Under the pieces are notes generated by a model. The model had not been told where the DNA came from and did no database searches. It saw nothing but the letters and a program-made list of their open reading frames with translations. From positions 32,795,708-32,859,707 of the forward strand of contig LR990039.1 in NCBI GenBank assembly GCA_905147135.1: 64,000 nucleotides of DNA, in the 5' to 3' direction. The DNA comes from Blastobasis lacticolella. Its lineage: Eukaryota; Arthropoda; Insecta; Lepidoptera; Blastobasidae. Shown piece after piece: positions 32,246-44,444 of this stretch (position 1 is the first letter of the stretch; each line of letters starts with the position of its first letter). The translations under genes and the position numbers were made by a program.

Positions 32246-34380
32246 ATAAAAAAATGCTTTTTATACCCCAATCGAGGCACGAGCAGTCCTCCACGAGAGG
32301 TCACGAGTAGGTAGGTGTCTACGTATAGAGTTGTGCCTCTACAGACTAGTTGCTTTGGATGGCTGACAGCGTTTTTCCACTCTGGCAGGCGAGTTGAAGA
32401 TCATAACACAGAAATTACCAACATCAACAATAAAGAAAATTAATTTAATTAATAGGCTAGCTTCCTGAAAAAAATCTAAATTGACTAGTTTGATTAAATT
32501 TCGTAAAATATTGGAGACGTATTTATTTTTATTATGTTAAATATAGAATCAAATAAAAAGATACAGCCATTTGAAATAAAGCGTGACGTCACAACGTTAG
32601 GACAATTTACATGACGGTGTGACGTCATCAGCCCCCTAACTCATAAACTGACTCGATATCTAAGTAAAATTGTGTCTTAAAGATTGATAAAAAAATACGT
32701 GTGTAATAAATATTTTTTGATAAATCAACTGACTGATAAAATAGAATGATATTTTTTTTTACTTAGGAAATAGCCGACACACAACTATGCCTTATATTTT
32801 CTTCTATAGATAGTTCAGCGCCTTGTACGATACCGACACGAACCTGACGTTTGACGAAATTAAAAAGTATTTCGATTTATTTTATCCTGTACACAGAAAA
32901 CTTATGTTACATGACGTCATTAACATATCTCTTTAATATTAACGGAACCAATTTTATAGGGCGTGTTGTTTAGTCAGGATGACTCGACTTCTCTCCCAGG
33001 CACCCCTCAATGAACCTCAACGCTCGCTCGCCACCAAATCCGACGGTTCACTCCGATACAACAAACTAATCGGCCTACACTTTTTCAACAGTTGTCATCA
33101 TAATTAAATATTTTACACGCGTAATAAATCGAGTCAATGGGGCGACATAAAATCGATGCCACATTAAGCGTGTATCAACAATCGAGCAAGGGATAAAAAC
33201 ATACAGCGGCGGACATAGAGATAAAAAGATTTTATTAGTTATTTATCTGGTTCGGCTCAAGACCGACCGGCTATCAAAGGCAGTACATAAAAATTTTACT
33301 ACTGCCTAATCTAAAATTTCGCCTGGATTTGCCGCCACGGCCGGCCGCGGGGTGTTAAAGCGCGCTGTTCACTGTGAACTCGACCAATTGTACAAATATG
33401 GATAGAGAGGCAAACACTGCAGTCTACAGTTGTTGTCTATGAACGTACAAAAATATCGTATTTGTGAGAATTATTGTTAAGAGGTCAATGAACTCCATTC
33501 TGGGTGCCTACTTACTTACTAATATAAAGCTAAATCCTACATTTAAGTTGGAGATTCTAAATTTGACGTAAAATAAGCACTTTTAGAACAGTTATGTAAG
33601 TCTGTGGCACTCTAAATTGAATTGAATTAGAAACGTCATATTCAAATTAGTCCTGCCATTTGATTTTGACAGCTGCGCATAGAATAACAAAGTGTTTTAG
33701 CGGTGCCTAATTGAAATTAAGATTTTTATAAAAATTAAGATTCCACTCGTGGTTTAGAATCGAGCACAATGCCCCGTAAAAATGCGAAACAGAATTGAGA
33801 GCATTCTTTTTAACAATGAATAGAGATGTTTATTCGGGTGTTAAGATGTACTTTAAGATAATTAGACATATCATGTTGGAGGCACGTACTCGACGGCGGC
33901 GTGCTAATGAAACGAACACTGACACTTGTTTTGTTAAAGATAAGATAGGATCACTAAATAACAACGAATACAACGAATTCGTTGCGTTTCAGCGGCGTTC
34001 GTCTGGCTAGCCGATATTACGTATACTTAATTATCATTACCGCGTGGTACCTATCCAAACAACCCCTAGCAGGAAGTGATATTCACAGATGTAGTATACC
34101 TACCTAAGGCTGGGTCCACATTTTTTAATTCTAATTGGCCCGCCAGCTAACTGAATACATAAATAAAAACATATGTGTCTAATTATTTTTTATTTAAATT
34201 CATATTAACAACTATTAGACACACATTTTTCATTTATCAATTCAACAAAAAATAGCAAAGATAAAGCGTATCAAAGTTCGGTAGGAGGCTCGTGACGTCA
34301 CTTCTTAGAAAAATTTTTTCAAAATTTTACGTAAGTAACGTCGCGCAACATTTCAACGTACAAAATAAAAACTACGTGTT
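32246..34380. other. AT-rich stretch, few signals
   Basis: 32375-32405 may be a short SINE A fragment (minus). A 13-bp imperfect inverted repeat, atatgtgtctaat / attagacacacat, lies near 34170-34230. 33330-33370 is GC-rich. No gene recognised. Confidence 0.35.
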
Positions 34381-34540
34381 ATCTAACTGAAAGACAAAAA
34401 TTTTTTTTTCAGTCCCGTCTAACCATCTCCGCCATCCAGACAGCACTACGAGACTTCCAGCAGGACACTCGGTCGCGCCGTCCGTAGCCGTCCTTACAAG
34501 CGACGGGGTATTAAATATTTTACGAGGGACCAAATAAAGG
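34381..34540 (+). CDS. Candidate terminal exon B with branch point and poly(A) signal
   Basis: All four last-exon signals stand in order. A CTAAC branch-point word is at 34383-34387, then a nine-T tract with CAG ending at 34412. A GC-rich frame (34413-34487) encodes SRLTISAIQTALRDFQQDTR then SRRP and TAG. AATAAA is at 34533-34538. The frame is phase 0, compatible with the donor at 21090, and third positions are GC-biased. A second frame from the same acceptor is also open to a TAA near 34536, so the reading frame is not certain. No family recognised. Confidence 0.35.
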
Positions 34541-35149
34541 GTGATAATCGACGAATTTGGACCACGCCCGGGTTATCGTGTGGATTCCCATATTCTCAAT
34601 TGATGTTTTATTGCTGTGAGAGTGAAAAGTGATAAGTGCCAATAAACTATTTGATGGTAGGAAAAGAGAGCCCCAAGTGTTATAGTAATAGTGGCCCACG
34701 GCCAGATTTGGACTGGTTTATGTATAGACCGGCGCGGCCGCGGGAGGGAAATATCAACTGAGGACGAAGCCGAAATGCGATAAAATCCTGGTACAATTCG
34801 ATACATTTTTTGTTTCAACAGATCGAGCGATATGATCAAACGCCGCAACGCCCTAGCTGGTACAGTACACAGATTATTTTATAGTTAGTCCAGAAACAAT
34901 CCTAATATGGTACTTACAATAATAGGTAAAATACCGTACAAAAATCTCTGCCAACTAATAAAACGTCTAAATATATAAAATCCAAATCAACTAGACATAA
35001 TCGAATAACACACAGCGTAAGACGAAAAGAAATTGAAGTGTCTAGAAGTCAGACTAGGCTTCGAAATTTTTCCATGAATTGGACTCGTCCATCGGAATTA
35101 TATTGGAACATTTTTCAAGCGCGCCGGTTTGGTGACGTAATGGTAAGCC
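34541..35149. other. AT-rich stretch, nothing recognised
   Basis: A minus-strand 91-codon frame (34573-34848) has no family or splice support. Confidence 0.35.
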
Positions 35150-35392
35150 CCAGGGATACGTGGACAATAGGTGCCTAAACCTGGCAGTATCAGAGAGTAG
35201 GTCCCGCGGGAGACCCAGGAAGCGATGAATTTATTTATTATTTATTTCAGGCGACAAGGGCCCATAGACATAATTGACATCACCGAGTCGGACGCGAGAG
35301 CCAACGGCTTACCGACGTGAGAATGCCAAAGATCGGGTAAAGTGGAGAATAAAAAGGAAAGCGGAGCTCGGATGATGATGATGATGATTTTT
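35150..35392 (+). pseudogene. RTE-like ORF end split by another retrotransposon tail
   Basis: The first part encodes a SRGRPRKR-type segment. After an interruption, LTDVRMPKIG... with frameshifts leads to aaagcggagctcg and (GAT)n. Both parts match the GRP.KRW...E.A.DR.KWR...KADP end of RTE-like proteins seen at 40070. The interruption (about 35223-35276: ttatttattatttatttcag, gcgacaagggcccatagaca) looks like a separate retrotransposon tail, or a remnant of one. Confidence 0.55.
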
Positions 35393-37004
35393 CAAGCGCA
35401 CCGGATGATGTGGATGGCTGCGAAGTAGAAATAGTCGACTTTTGGATTCGCCGTTCGGCATTTTCGCCAACCTGGTTCAAAATGTTGTTCTCCTTTTGGG
35501 CTTCTCTCTTTCTTTAACGATGACGTCATCCCTCCACATCTGAAAGTGGTTATGGTCGGTCGCAAACGGGAATGACTCCCTTAATTTTGATTTCTATGTT
35601 CGGTCTCGCTTTTTCTGCGTGCTAATATGATTTTAAGTAAGTATGATAAGTCAATAATAATTTTTTGTACCTTAATATTTAGGTTTTAATCTACAATTCG
35701 AATTCACGTCAAAAATTGTACCAGCACGTCTTCAGGAATTTCGAGAAGTATGACAAAGCAAGGCAAGGCAAGAAAGGTTACAGTGCCACCATCTTATCTG
35801 TGCAGCGTACAAAATCAGAACTAAGGCTACTGCCTTAGTTCTGATTGTACTAAAATAATAGATTGGAACGGCCACCTCCACCACTGGCGACGCCCTCACC
35901 TGAACAGCTAACTTGGTCGCACTGGATGACAGCATAATGTACTACCAAAACCAGTATAAAAGGAGCTAACATTGCTATGTGCATCTATAGAGATGCTAGT
36001 TCATCTTTTATTGGTTCCGCAATATTTACGACATGGCACGTTTTCGCTGCGCCGGCGCCGGGCCGTCACACTGGCCGCGTATTAGATTGATAACATGCAA
36101 ATTCGCCGATAAAGCCGATATGACCTGGGACTATGTAAATGCTTTGTACTCTGTCTGTTCGGTATCGCACCTGCTGACGTGTTTGATTTATTACTACTAG
36201 TAGAAGTGAAAGAATGCAGTCGAATCGGTTCGAGTAGGTACGCAGTATTTGACGATTACCCTTCGCTACAACATACCTAGGTGAGAGTCGCTTTTCACAC
36301 CTGGTCATGCATGATAAAGACGAAACACAGAAAAAAATTTGCGATAATGTCCCGGTTGTGCATTCGCAATAAGGGCCTAGTCCCCCAGGATCCGCCTATC
36401 CAATTAAAAAAAGCAGATCAGAATGACCCGCGTTCGACAGAGATAAAGTAGATAGGTAAGTACGTACCTATCAGCGAAAAACCAAAGTAGCAAATTTCAA
36501 GCCAGACGTCGTAAATACACCTATTCTATACTGTGATTATTATACCTCAGGTTCAATGACCCCGTTAATCTTTTCATAGCAAAAGCACGGCGGCCAGGTA
36601 TAGACAAGTATTTATAGCCCGTTGATGCGTGCTAAACACTCTATGCTTCCTGAAACGCCCCAATTACACTTATTTACCTATTCAACCGGCAGGCGAACTT
36701 GTGTCCAAACATTTGTTTCACACTGCCAAAGTGATGGATGCGTTTACAGTCAGCTGCAGAGTGAATTGGCTCTGCTAGCATACATTAAATGAACAGAAAG
36801 GGGTCAGTTTAAGATACACAAGAGTATGTGTTTTTCATAAACAACTGAAGTCAAACAGGTAACAGGTAGAGACAGGAACCTTATGGAAGATGGTCACCGC
36901 CGCCTAAGGACATCAGCAATACCCCATTATAATAGAAGGACCCCATGACTACGATTAGGACTATTTACTATGATACCGATTACGGAGCACTATGTTTGTT
37001 GGAT
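35393..37004. other. Mixed unique DNA with a hairpin and an octamer site
   Basis: A perfect 15-bp hairpin, aatcagaactaaggc-tact-complement, lies at 35813-35846. A POU-type octamer ATGCAAAT lies at 36095-36102 beside a GC-rich patch (36045-36085). 36885-36960 resembles a degraded CR1-like tail on the minus strand. No gene. Confidence 0.4.
35813..35846. repeat. Perfect 15-bp inverted repeat
   Basis: Arms 35813-35827 and 35832-35846 with a 4-base loop; gtac words flank it on both sides. Too short to classify. Confidence 0.8.
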
Positions 37005-37271
37005 TGTATACCTAACCTAACTGACAGAAAAGAGTAAGAAAACCTCCGACCAACTTTACATATACTCTAACATTTTCTCAACTTCTGAACCGATATTAAT
37101 GAAACAAACTCGAAAAGCAATCGCTGAAAACTATTTCGATGAAACTGTCTTTTAAATAAAGAAAACCGCAACGAATTCGGTCAATGCATTCGTCGGGAAC
37201 AGACGGACATACACCTCACAGATACATACGTCAAACTTATAACAACTCTCTTTTTTCGTCGGGTATTAAAA
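37005..37271 (+). repeat. Dispersed repeat E, copy 2
   Basis: Same block order as 27047-27292: ctaacctaactgacagaaaa, an 'aacttctgaaccgatattaa' block, aattcggtcaatgcattcgt, cagatacatacgtcaa, then ctcttttttcgtcgggtatt and an A-run. Confidence 0.6.
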
Positions 37272-40069
37272 ACAGGCCCGATCGAGTATGATAAAATTCG
37301 ACACGAGTTGCGAGTTTACGGCTGTACGTTGATTTAGCCATTTGCTATCTCAACTTTCTCGTTATACTCCGTAGGTACTTCCCCCTTACTCATTTACAAA
37401 ACAGTAAGCACCAAACCTCGTGGCAAGAACCCATTTGGCTCGGGAACTTCAGTCCGTCGGCATCGTCAGAACACAGGAATAAAATCAGAAAATGATATAT
37501 GTGGCACATTTTTTCACATAAACAACACCTAAATCAGACGCGACGATCATAATTTCATCGCGGGACCGCGCGATGCCAACAAGACGCAGCACTGAAATAA
37601 AATATATCACCTGAGATGACATTTGCGGCGCGTAATAAAGACTCCCTTTTCGTTTTATAGTACGTAGTTGAACATGGCGCATCCCGATCCTTCACAATGC
37701 CAACCAAACACGAGTTTATTTTCTCTTGTTAATATCTAAAAGCGTTTCTCCCGCACAAAGTAAACATTCTGCTTAATCGTAATAATAAAGGCTGAGCATC
37801 TATTGACTCGAACGTATTTTCGCGTAAAACCATTACATGTTTTACGAAAATAGGGCCTATTAACATACAATAGTCCGTCGCTGCGAGTGTCGGATAGGTG
37901 GGTAAATATTTGTGAATTAGCTCAGTGCTAACGACATCTAGCGGTCGCAAACAAACGAAAGTTCAATGGACCGGTTGCATAAGAGCGTGTTACGTCAAAA
38001 GTCGATCAAGGTGATGTGTGAAATGCAGTCGAGTTAATCGCGTCGTACGGTACGGTACGGAAATAGCTAGTGCGTCCCGCGCTGCGTCGAGTGGCGAGCG
38101 CGGTCGGAAGGCAGCGTGGCAGCCCCGTGCAGGGTTGACAGACGTGGTGAAGATTTAAACAAGGTGGTAAACAGAATTTATGAAGCTCACTCGCAATAAT
38201 GCGCGTATGGGGTTTAGTATGTTGTAAACAAGAAGCCGTTTCCTTTCTACACTTTAGAATGCGATAACTAACAAGAGATCATGCTAAACAAAATTACAAT
38301 GATAAGAACAAGTTAAGAGTTAAGTAGATCGTTCACAGTCAGGATGTCGGCTTCTCTACCTACTATTATATGTAGGCAATAACGAAGTTGGAGATCTCAG
38401 AAACGTGTATGCCCAAAAATTTTACATCAACCTAACGTTTGTTGAAGTACTGTAGCCTTATAATGAACTCCGCGCAAAACCTACCGATGCTGCAATGTTA
38501 TTTGAAGAATGTCGCTGTTTTGTCTAGAAGAGAACATCTTCTGGGAAATAAGGATGATTATGATTATCTTAAGTTTAAGCACCCAGAACCTAGTAAAGGT
38601 ATGGGTCGACGCCCTTTAAAACGAGTCGTTTGTATGGTAGGCCAAATACATTATGCATACAAATTGCGTAGAACAGCTAATCAAAACTCAACTGAAACGC
38701 AGAAATTTACCGTGAAGATCTAATGATAATATTCCGACTTTACCTTACTCCCATACATGGAATAAAATCATAAAGGCTTTAAAGACACCATGGTTTATTA
38801 GTAGTTGTAAGCGATGTGATTAATCAATATAATCAATAATAGTCGTGTGCTCACTCGATTCTTTAATAAGTACGTAACCAATCAGGTAATCCTTAAAGGA
38901 TATTAAAAACAAATTACGACAAGGCATCCTCGCTATTTCATGGTCCATTTAGTTTATGGGTGTCTAAATGATCCGCCCTTTGATGGTATTAAACAAATAT
39001 ATAGGGATAATGTATTGGGATGGGGGCTTTTTATCAAAATTACTTTGATTTATGCATCAGCCTTTAACAACTTTGTAGCACGCGAACGTTTGGAGAGAAA
39101 AAGAAATATACTGTAGGGAGAGTGTGTAAGGTTCCGTAGTTTCTAATGGTGGTCGGAAGATGGGTGATAGATTATTCTTTATTGGAGGTTGAATGGTTAA
39201 TTTGTAGTTTGGAAGAACTAACAAGAACTAACAAATTGATTCTGAAGTGTTAAAATATTTGAAGTCATGTGAAGTAATCGGCGGTTCTTGCGACGCCCAA
39301 ATTTAGATTAGGTTATAGGTTCCTTTTAGATATACTTGAAAAAGGGTTTATAAATTAGTTAGGCAAAAACTAACGTCATATGCAGGTATATAAAGGCGAG
39401 GAGCCCCTGTCTGTCTGTTACGTTTTTACGCCTAAATCGCTGGACAGATTTGCATCTAATTTGGCAACGAGTTAGTTGATAACCTGGGGTAGGACATTGG
39501 CACCATTTTTATCTTAATAAAAAAAACTACATTTTATAAAGGAAAAGAGACTTCAGGTCAAGGATTAGCAAAATTGTCAATAAGGAAAGAAGAACCTTGG
39601 TATCGGTAGCCTTCGTTCTCTTCTTTTTGTTATTCTTTAATACACAGAGTAATCTTTCGACTCCCGCGCCGTTTTATATTCATTTAGTGAATGCTTTCCC
39701 CAATAACGTTGATTGGATCGTTACTTCCTATCGTATTTCATATTAATATGGTCAAATTAAATGTGTTCCCTACTTAGCGTCAATAAAACGCACGATTACG
39801 GGTTTTTTATTGCTTCCTACGAATGTTTATTTATTTGAAATCAAGTTTTCTCTACGGCTGCTTTGACAGGAGTAATAGAAACAAGACGGTACCGACTGCT
39901 GGCACTACATGTATGGGAACCAATAAATAACGCGTAACACTTCATTCAGTTAAAATTTGGCAAAAGACGTTCATCTGGATGAATTAATGTAGGTAGGAAT
40001 TGTTTATGTGTCTTATATACACATATTTACAATATGAAGAGGAGGCTATAGTATAAATCGATTGTAATT
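37272..40069. other. Mostly unique; one GC-rich patch
   Basis: 37980-38130 is CpG-rich with a tacgg triplet repeat (38046-38060) and no identifiable product. An imperfect hairpin lies at about 37811-37853. 39380-39500 resembles dispersed lepidopteran repeat DNA (gcaggtatataaaggcgagg) but is not assignable. No gene. Confidence 0.35.
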
Positions 40070-40285
40070 GATGTCGTTGCGCTATTGCGGGGCTCGTGAG
40101 CGCCCAGGGTCCGCCTTCCCACTTCTCCCTGTCTACTTCGCCCGGCCTTCGGAATCCTTGTGGTGAGTTTGTTGGCACGCACGCATGGCATCCTTAGCGA
40201 CGGCAAGCCATCGCTTCTTGGGCTCGCTTTTCTTTCCCGTGAGTAGTTGGGGCATGGTGATGTGTAAGTTGAGTTTTGTGCCAAT
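40070..40285 (-). pseudogene. RTE-like ORF C-terminus, minus strand
   Basis: Minus-strand reading gives SEPKKRWLAVAKDAMRACQQ, a DSEGRAK segment, then GKADPGRSRAP with a frameshift. The PKKRW...V..DM.AC....EDA.DRAKWR...KADP pattern is the characteristic end of RTE-like retrotransposon proteins. A stop after AK and frame changes make it non-functional; the endonuclease and polymerase core are missing. Confidence 0.7.
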
Positions 40286-40319
40286 GACCAGGACGCAAAA
40301 CTGTTATTAATTTTGTTAC

Positions 40320-40435
40320 CTACAGGCGGAGACTTGTAATTGGCTTCCTGTTAACTGTATAGAATATCAATTGCAATGTTATAGCTGTATGTTTTCCGAA
40401 AATAAATAAATAAATAAAAAATAAATTAATCCATT
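40320..40435 (+). mobile_element. Retrotransposon 3' tail with (AATA)n
   Basis: The segment from caggcggagacttgtaattg to gctgtatgttttccg, followed by (AATA)n, looks like a 3' untranslated tail of a CR1-like element. No coding part. Confidence 0.5.
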
Positions 40436-41181
40436 GAAATACCAAATTTTATTTCACGATAAAATGTAATTAAAAAACTTAATTCTTGAGCACAAACATA
40501 ATAACTATATCAATTGAATGAATAAACTAGCAAACTGTAAAAAATGTTTTATCGCATGATGTCCATCTGTTTCCTATGTTAATGTTTTAACCGAGCGAAT
40601 AAATATATATTAGAATATTGTTGAAATATGAATTGCAAAAATATTACGCACGCCGACTGGCAAGTGGCTACTTGTTATAAATGGCTCGATTTGACATTTG
40701 TAATGTACATGATTTATCGCTAACACCAGCCTCCAAGATATAGCAACATAATTATGATGATTCAACTAAATTTATTGTTCTAATAACCTTGTGTGTTTTT
40801 ATTGAATTGATTGGCATAAATGGAAGCTTTAGCTCCCACATGATTAACCAAAGAACTAAATCACGATGTGGCTATTTAGGCCATTACGGTCGACACAACA
40901 GGATTATTATTTCTTATAGTAAATCATTACATTTTAATATGCCTTTATTGCATGATTTCTAGCGATTTTCTCATATAGATAAACTTGGGTAGGTATAGAG
41001 TCTTTAAGATGGACTCTAGTTCCGACAGTGTGGTCGGGGCTCTAATAGGACTATGTTAGGTAGGTTGGGTCGTTAGTCAGTTATTTGAACTAGAGAGCTA
41101 GCATTCTACAACAATACATATACACCGCACCTAATCATATGATTATACATGACATACAGCGATCATCACTTTATATTCTAT

Positions 41182-41440
41182 GAATTTGCCCCTTATATCA
41201 TTAATATAAGGGGCAAGTTCATTGACAAGAGTATAGCTACTCTTGTCAACGAACGGGACACTTTGTACAACTGGTCGGTCCACTACATCAACGTAGGCTT
41301 TATCGTAATCAACGTAGCCTCGAAACTGAATAAGACTCGCTACTTAGACCTGTTGCTGTTGGATCGGCAATGAGCTTAAATCATATCATGGTTAATTGCC
41401 TCTCGGTAACCGCCGAGAGGTGTTATTAGCCGTAATCAGC
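41182..41440. repeat. Three neighbouring stem-loops
   Basis: Stem 1: 41182-41198 with 41204-41220 (17 bp, one mismatch, 5-base loop). Stem 2: ttgacaagagta (41222-41233) with 41238-41249 (perfect 12 bp, 4-base loop), starting one base after stem 1. Stem 3: cctctcgg-taaccg-ccgagagg at about 41400-41421. Stems 1 and 2 lie inside a plus-strand 74-codon open frame (41149-41373) of no recognised family. Confidence 0.75.
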
Positions 41441-41640
41441 GGGCTTTGTGCTCCGTCGTAACGTTTTTAATTGTAATTAAGGTCCAAATTACGCCTCGCA
41501 TTGTTCCGGAGCCGCGGGCCGAATCTTTGGCGATCTAAATATTTGACGGCAATCATGGAGGCACAATAATTAACTCTGATATAATTAGCATTCGCTATTA
41601 GAAAGCTACGCGTTCGCACCGCTCGTGTTAACTGTTAAAT
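41380..41640. promoter_or_regulatory. Conserved-looking block with palindromic homeodomain site
   Basis: TTAATT-GT-AATTAA (41467-41480) is an inverted pair of homeodomain core sites, as bound by paired-type dimers. It lies in repeat-free, balanced-composition DNA with further TAAT/ATTA words. Candidate enhancer. Function is inference. Confidence 0.28.
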
Positions 41641-42049
41641 GCGTGCGTGATGTGCGAAGCCCTACCAATTCGGAATACACGGTACAAATACGGACAATGT
41701 AGGGTAGTCATCCGAATTCGTCACCCGGCAGCGGCTGTGTCTACGGCAGAAAATACCATAAGGCTCTGTCTAAATTTCCGTACAGCATTCCAATTATGCC
41801 AATTGTCACCAGCGTGTCGAGCCGAATACGGCTAGGTCGGGGAATTTTGAAAGAGAGTCCATTTAAAAGGTGGCTTGTAGATGGTGACGTCTAAAAATCG
41901 TAACTAGGTACTAAAAATAAAACCGCAACTGTTTAACACTATATCTTGGTGTGTTTGTGCGGCTCGATTGACGGGCCGTATTTGGCCCAGCTGTGCGGAG
42001 GCCGCGGCGTGGACGGTGCGACTCGAACGACATGGGCCTCAAGTACGCT

Positions 42050-42185
42050 AATTTACCAGTGGCTCGATTGATTTGCGATTGGATTACAATCGCAGTTCAA
42101 TGGCATTACGCGTTTTCGGTATTCTGCTACTGTTCGTAATCAGATTGTTTGAATTGTAATTGGATCAGAATCAGTTTGATTGAAA
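42050..42185 (+). repeat. Dispersed repeat F, copy 2
   Basis: Contains gcagttcaatggcattacgc, ggtattctgctactgttcg and tgaattgtaattggatcag in the order seen on the minus strand at 22330-22505. Confidence 0.6.
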
Positions 42186-44444
42186 GGTTGGTTCGCAGAG
42201 TTTATTTATCTGTAAAGTTTTATTGGTAAGAGCTTGAGTGGTAATGCCATTATGGTGTCCGCCCGGTGTACTTAACTTAGTTGTACTACTACGTTTTCAT
42301 AGATAATTAGCATAAAAGGCAATGAGAGGCAGACAACGGTACCATTAAAAAAAAAACGACCAACAGACTTCACCGTTCAGTATTTTTACAATGCGATCTC
42401 TACCAGCCTGCCAAGCGTAAAGCTTTAGGCAATTTCCGCCACGTATGTGGAGAAGTTTCAAGGTCAGCAGACTTTACTTTTGGTGATCCAGAATTAGCAT
42501 AGTTAGGCACAACCTTAGATTCGGCCTAGTTAGGTCTGATAAGCCGATTTTCTTGTAGTATTTTGTCTATCACGCTACTACTACAGTACTGCCATGATAG
42601 ACAAAAATATAATATTTTGGGATTTGATCAGTAAGTGAGTAAGATTATCACCGAAATTATCAATCGAGTAGATATTGTTACACCAAACTCGATTTAAAAA
42701 TCTTGATCTGTGCACGCCTGATATTTTATTTATTGATTTCCTTATCCATTTTTAACAGAACAATGCGTTCAAAAGCTTTATAGCAATACCTCGTTCGCAT
42801 TTCATACATGTTAACGTTTTAATTTCAATTTGCATAAAATAAGAACTTACGATAACACGCATTGAATGAAGAAAATCTAGGGAAAAAAAGGTGGTGGCAA
42901 TAGGGGTGTGGGATAAACGCAAGATAGTATCATAGTTTTCTTGATTCACTTAAAATAGGATAAAAAAAGAACCGATATCGTTGATTTTGTCCTAACAAAA
43001 ATCAAGATTCGTTCGAAACAAATTACAATTATACCGTTGCCTGAAAATAACCATATAAAAATAAAATTCTTGCTACCTTAACTTGAGTATAGTAGAAAAA
43101 TTATCTACATACTCAAGTCATTGTTTATGCGTTTCCTTTCTCAATTAAAGTTCCTTTATAATGTTTCGAGCTTAGCCGTCTTTATTTAATTCTACTTAGT
43201 GACAAACGAGCAGACATCCCATCTGATGGTAAGCTGTAACTGTGACCCATCTGCGGATATAGAATTTTTGTGGTAAATTGGAATCCGCCGCTCTCCCATC
43301 GTTTGCTACGAATCCTGCGCAGGCGCGGCGGTCCGCCTTGCCGTCCAGACGCTGTCATAATGCCATTTCCAAGCGACGTGCGCGCGCGCCAGTCGCGTGC
43401 CCATTGTGCTTAGTAGTCACCACGCAAAGCATAGATTACTCGCAAATAAGACCCTGAATATGTACGTAATGTGTGAGCCATTTATCAAGCGTACACGACG
43501 CGTTTTGCAGGCGTATACTAAATTGAGCGTGATCGGATTTTTAAATTTTTTGACAGGGTTTGGCGAAGTTTACTATTTTCGAACTTTAATACAATATCGT
43601 GGTCAAGCTATGCAGTGGTAAGTTAATTGCCATGAGACATTGTAAAGTAAATATTTACCTATACTTGGACGATATTCGAATAGGTATAGCCTTAAAGCTA
43701 CTTTGCTAAAGTTGACTAGATCCGATGTATATCCGATTCAGGGTTATCGACACTAAAGTGTCCGCTCAGATTCGTTCACTGCCCAGACATTTCGAGATTT
43801 AGGAAAAAGGAAAAAGACGCGCCCAGGTTAGGATTGTGAGTGTGGATTAATTTTTGGATCTTAATGTTATTTAAAAATAATTGTGTGAGTATCGCTTTGT
43901 CTGATACATTTTAATTTTCGTTACTTTAAATAAATGCTCTTTTTTATTTAATTCTGTAATCTCAAAACTTTCTTAGTCACCTAAGTAATGTTTTCGGAAA
44001 ATACTGCTACTGTTTACGGAGGTACGGATGCTCTGCTGACACCCGACGTCGGGGAGATATGTAACTTAAGCACTATATTCTACTCTGGCGGTTCTGTGTC
44101 CCTGGTCCTGATGAAGATAGTTAACATCTTGCGTGTGATGGCTCTCAATGTACGCCATCGGCAACCAAGCTATTCCGCGGCTCGTTCCTATAAGTACCTT
44201 CAATTAGGTACGACTTTGTTCTGACTTGTTTGGTGTATTATTAATACTAGTTTGGTAGTTTGGTTATTGGCTGCAGTTACGGACCAAAATGTTTTCGTTC
44301 TCCGATTTTTACGGGTGTATGCAGCATGTCACTTGGTCAGTGAAACAATTTTCAGAATGGCCCAATGAGTGCAGTTGGTTCAGAGGTTAATAAACGAACT
44401 ACCCATATATATTCAATATAAATAAATTAGTACATTGAATAGTT
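42186..44444. other. AT-rich stretch with small hairpins and fragments
   Basis: 42385-42480 carries a SINE A-like fragment (gcgatctctaccagcctgcc, aagcg). Hairpins lie at 42559-42610 (attttgtctatca stem) and 43081-43118 (acttgagtat stem). 43190-43260 resembles a CR1-like tail on the minus strand. 43306-43404 is a CpG-rich 32-codon minus-strand ATG frame (MGTRLARAHVAWKWHYDSVW...). 43556-43618 lies between a good acceptor (aaattttttgacag) and donor (gtaagt) and could be a 63-bp exon. None is firm. Confidence 0.3.

Larger units (their letters stand above)
40436..42049. other. Unique AT-rich DNA, stem-loops and enhancer-like block
   Basis: See 41182-41440 and 41380-41640. Elsewhere no gene. At 41011 a 16-codon ATG frame (MDSSSDSVVGALIGLC) is too short to interpret. 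Confidence 0.35.

Noticed and set aside
43306..43404. 32-codon CpG-rich minus-strand ATG frame
   Set aside because: Too short, no splice donor after it and a stop inside the GC-rich patch. More likely a GC-rich non-coding block.
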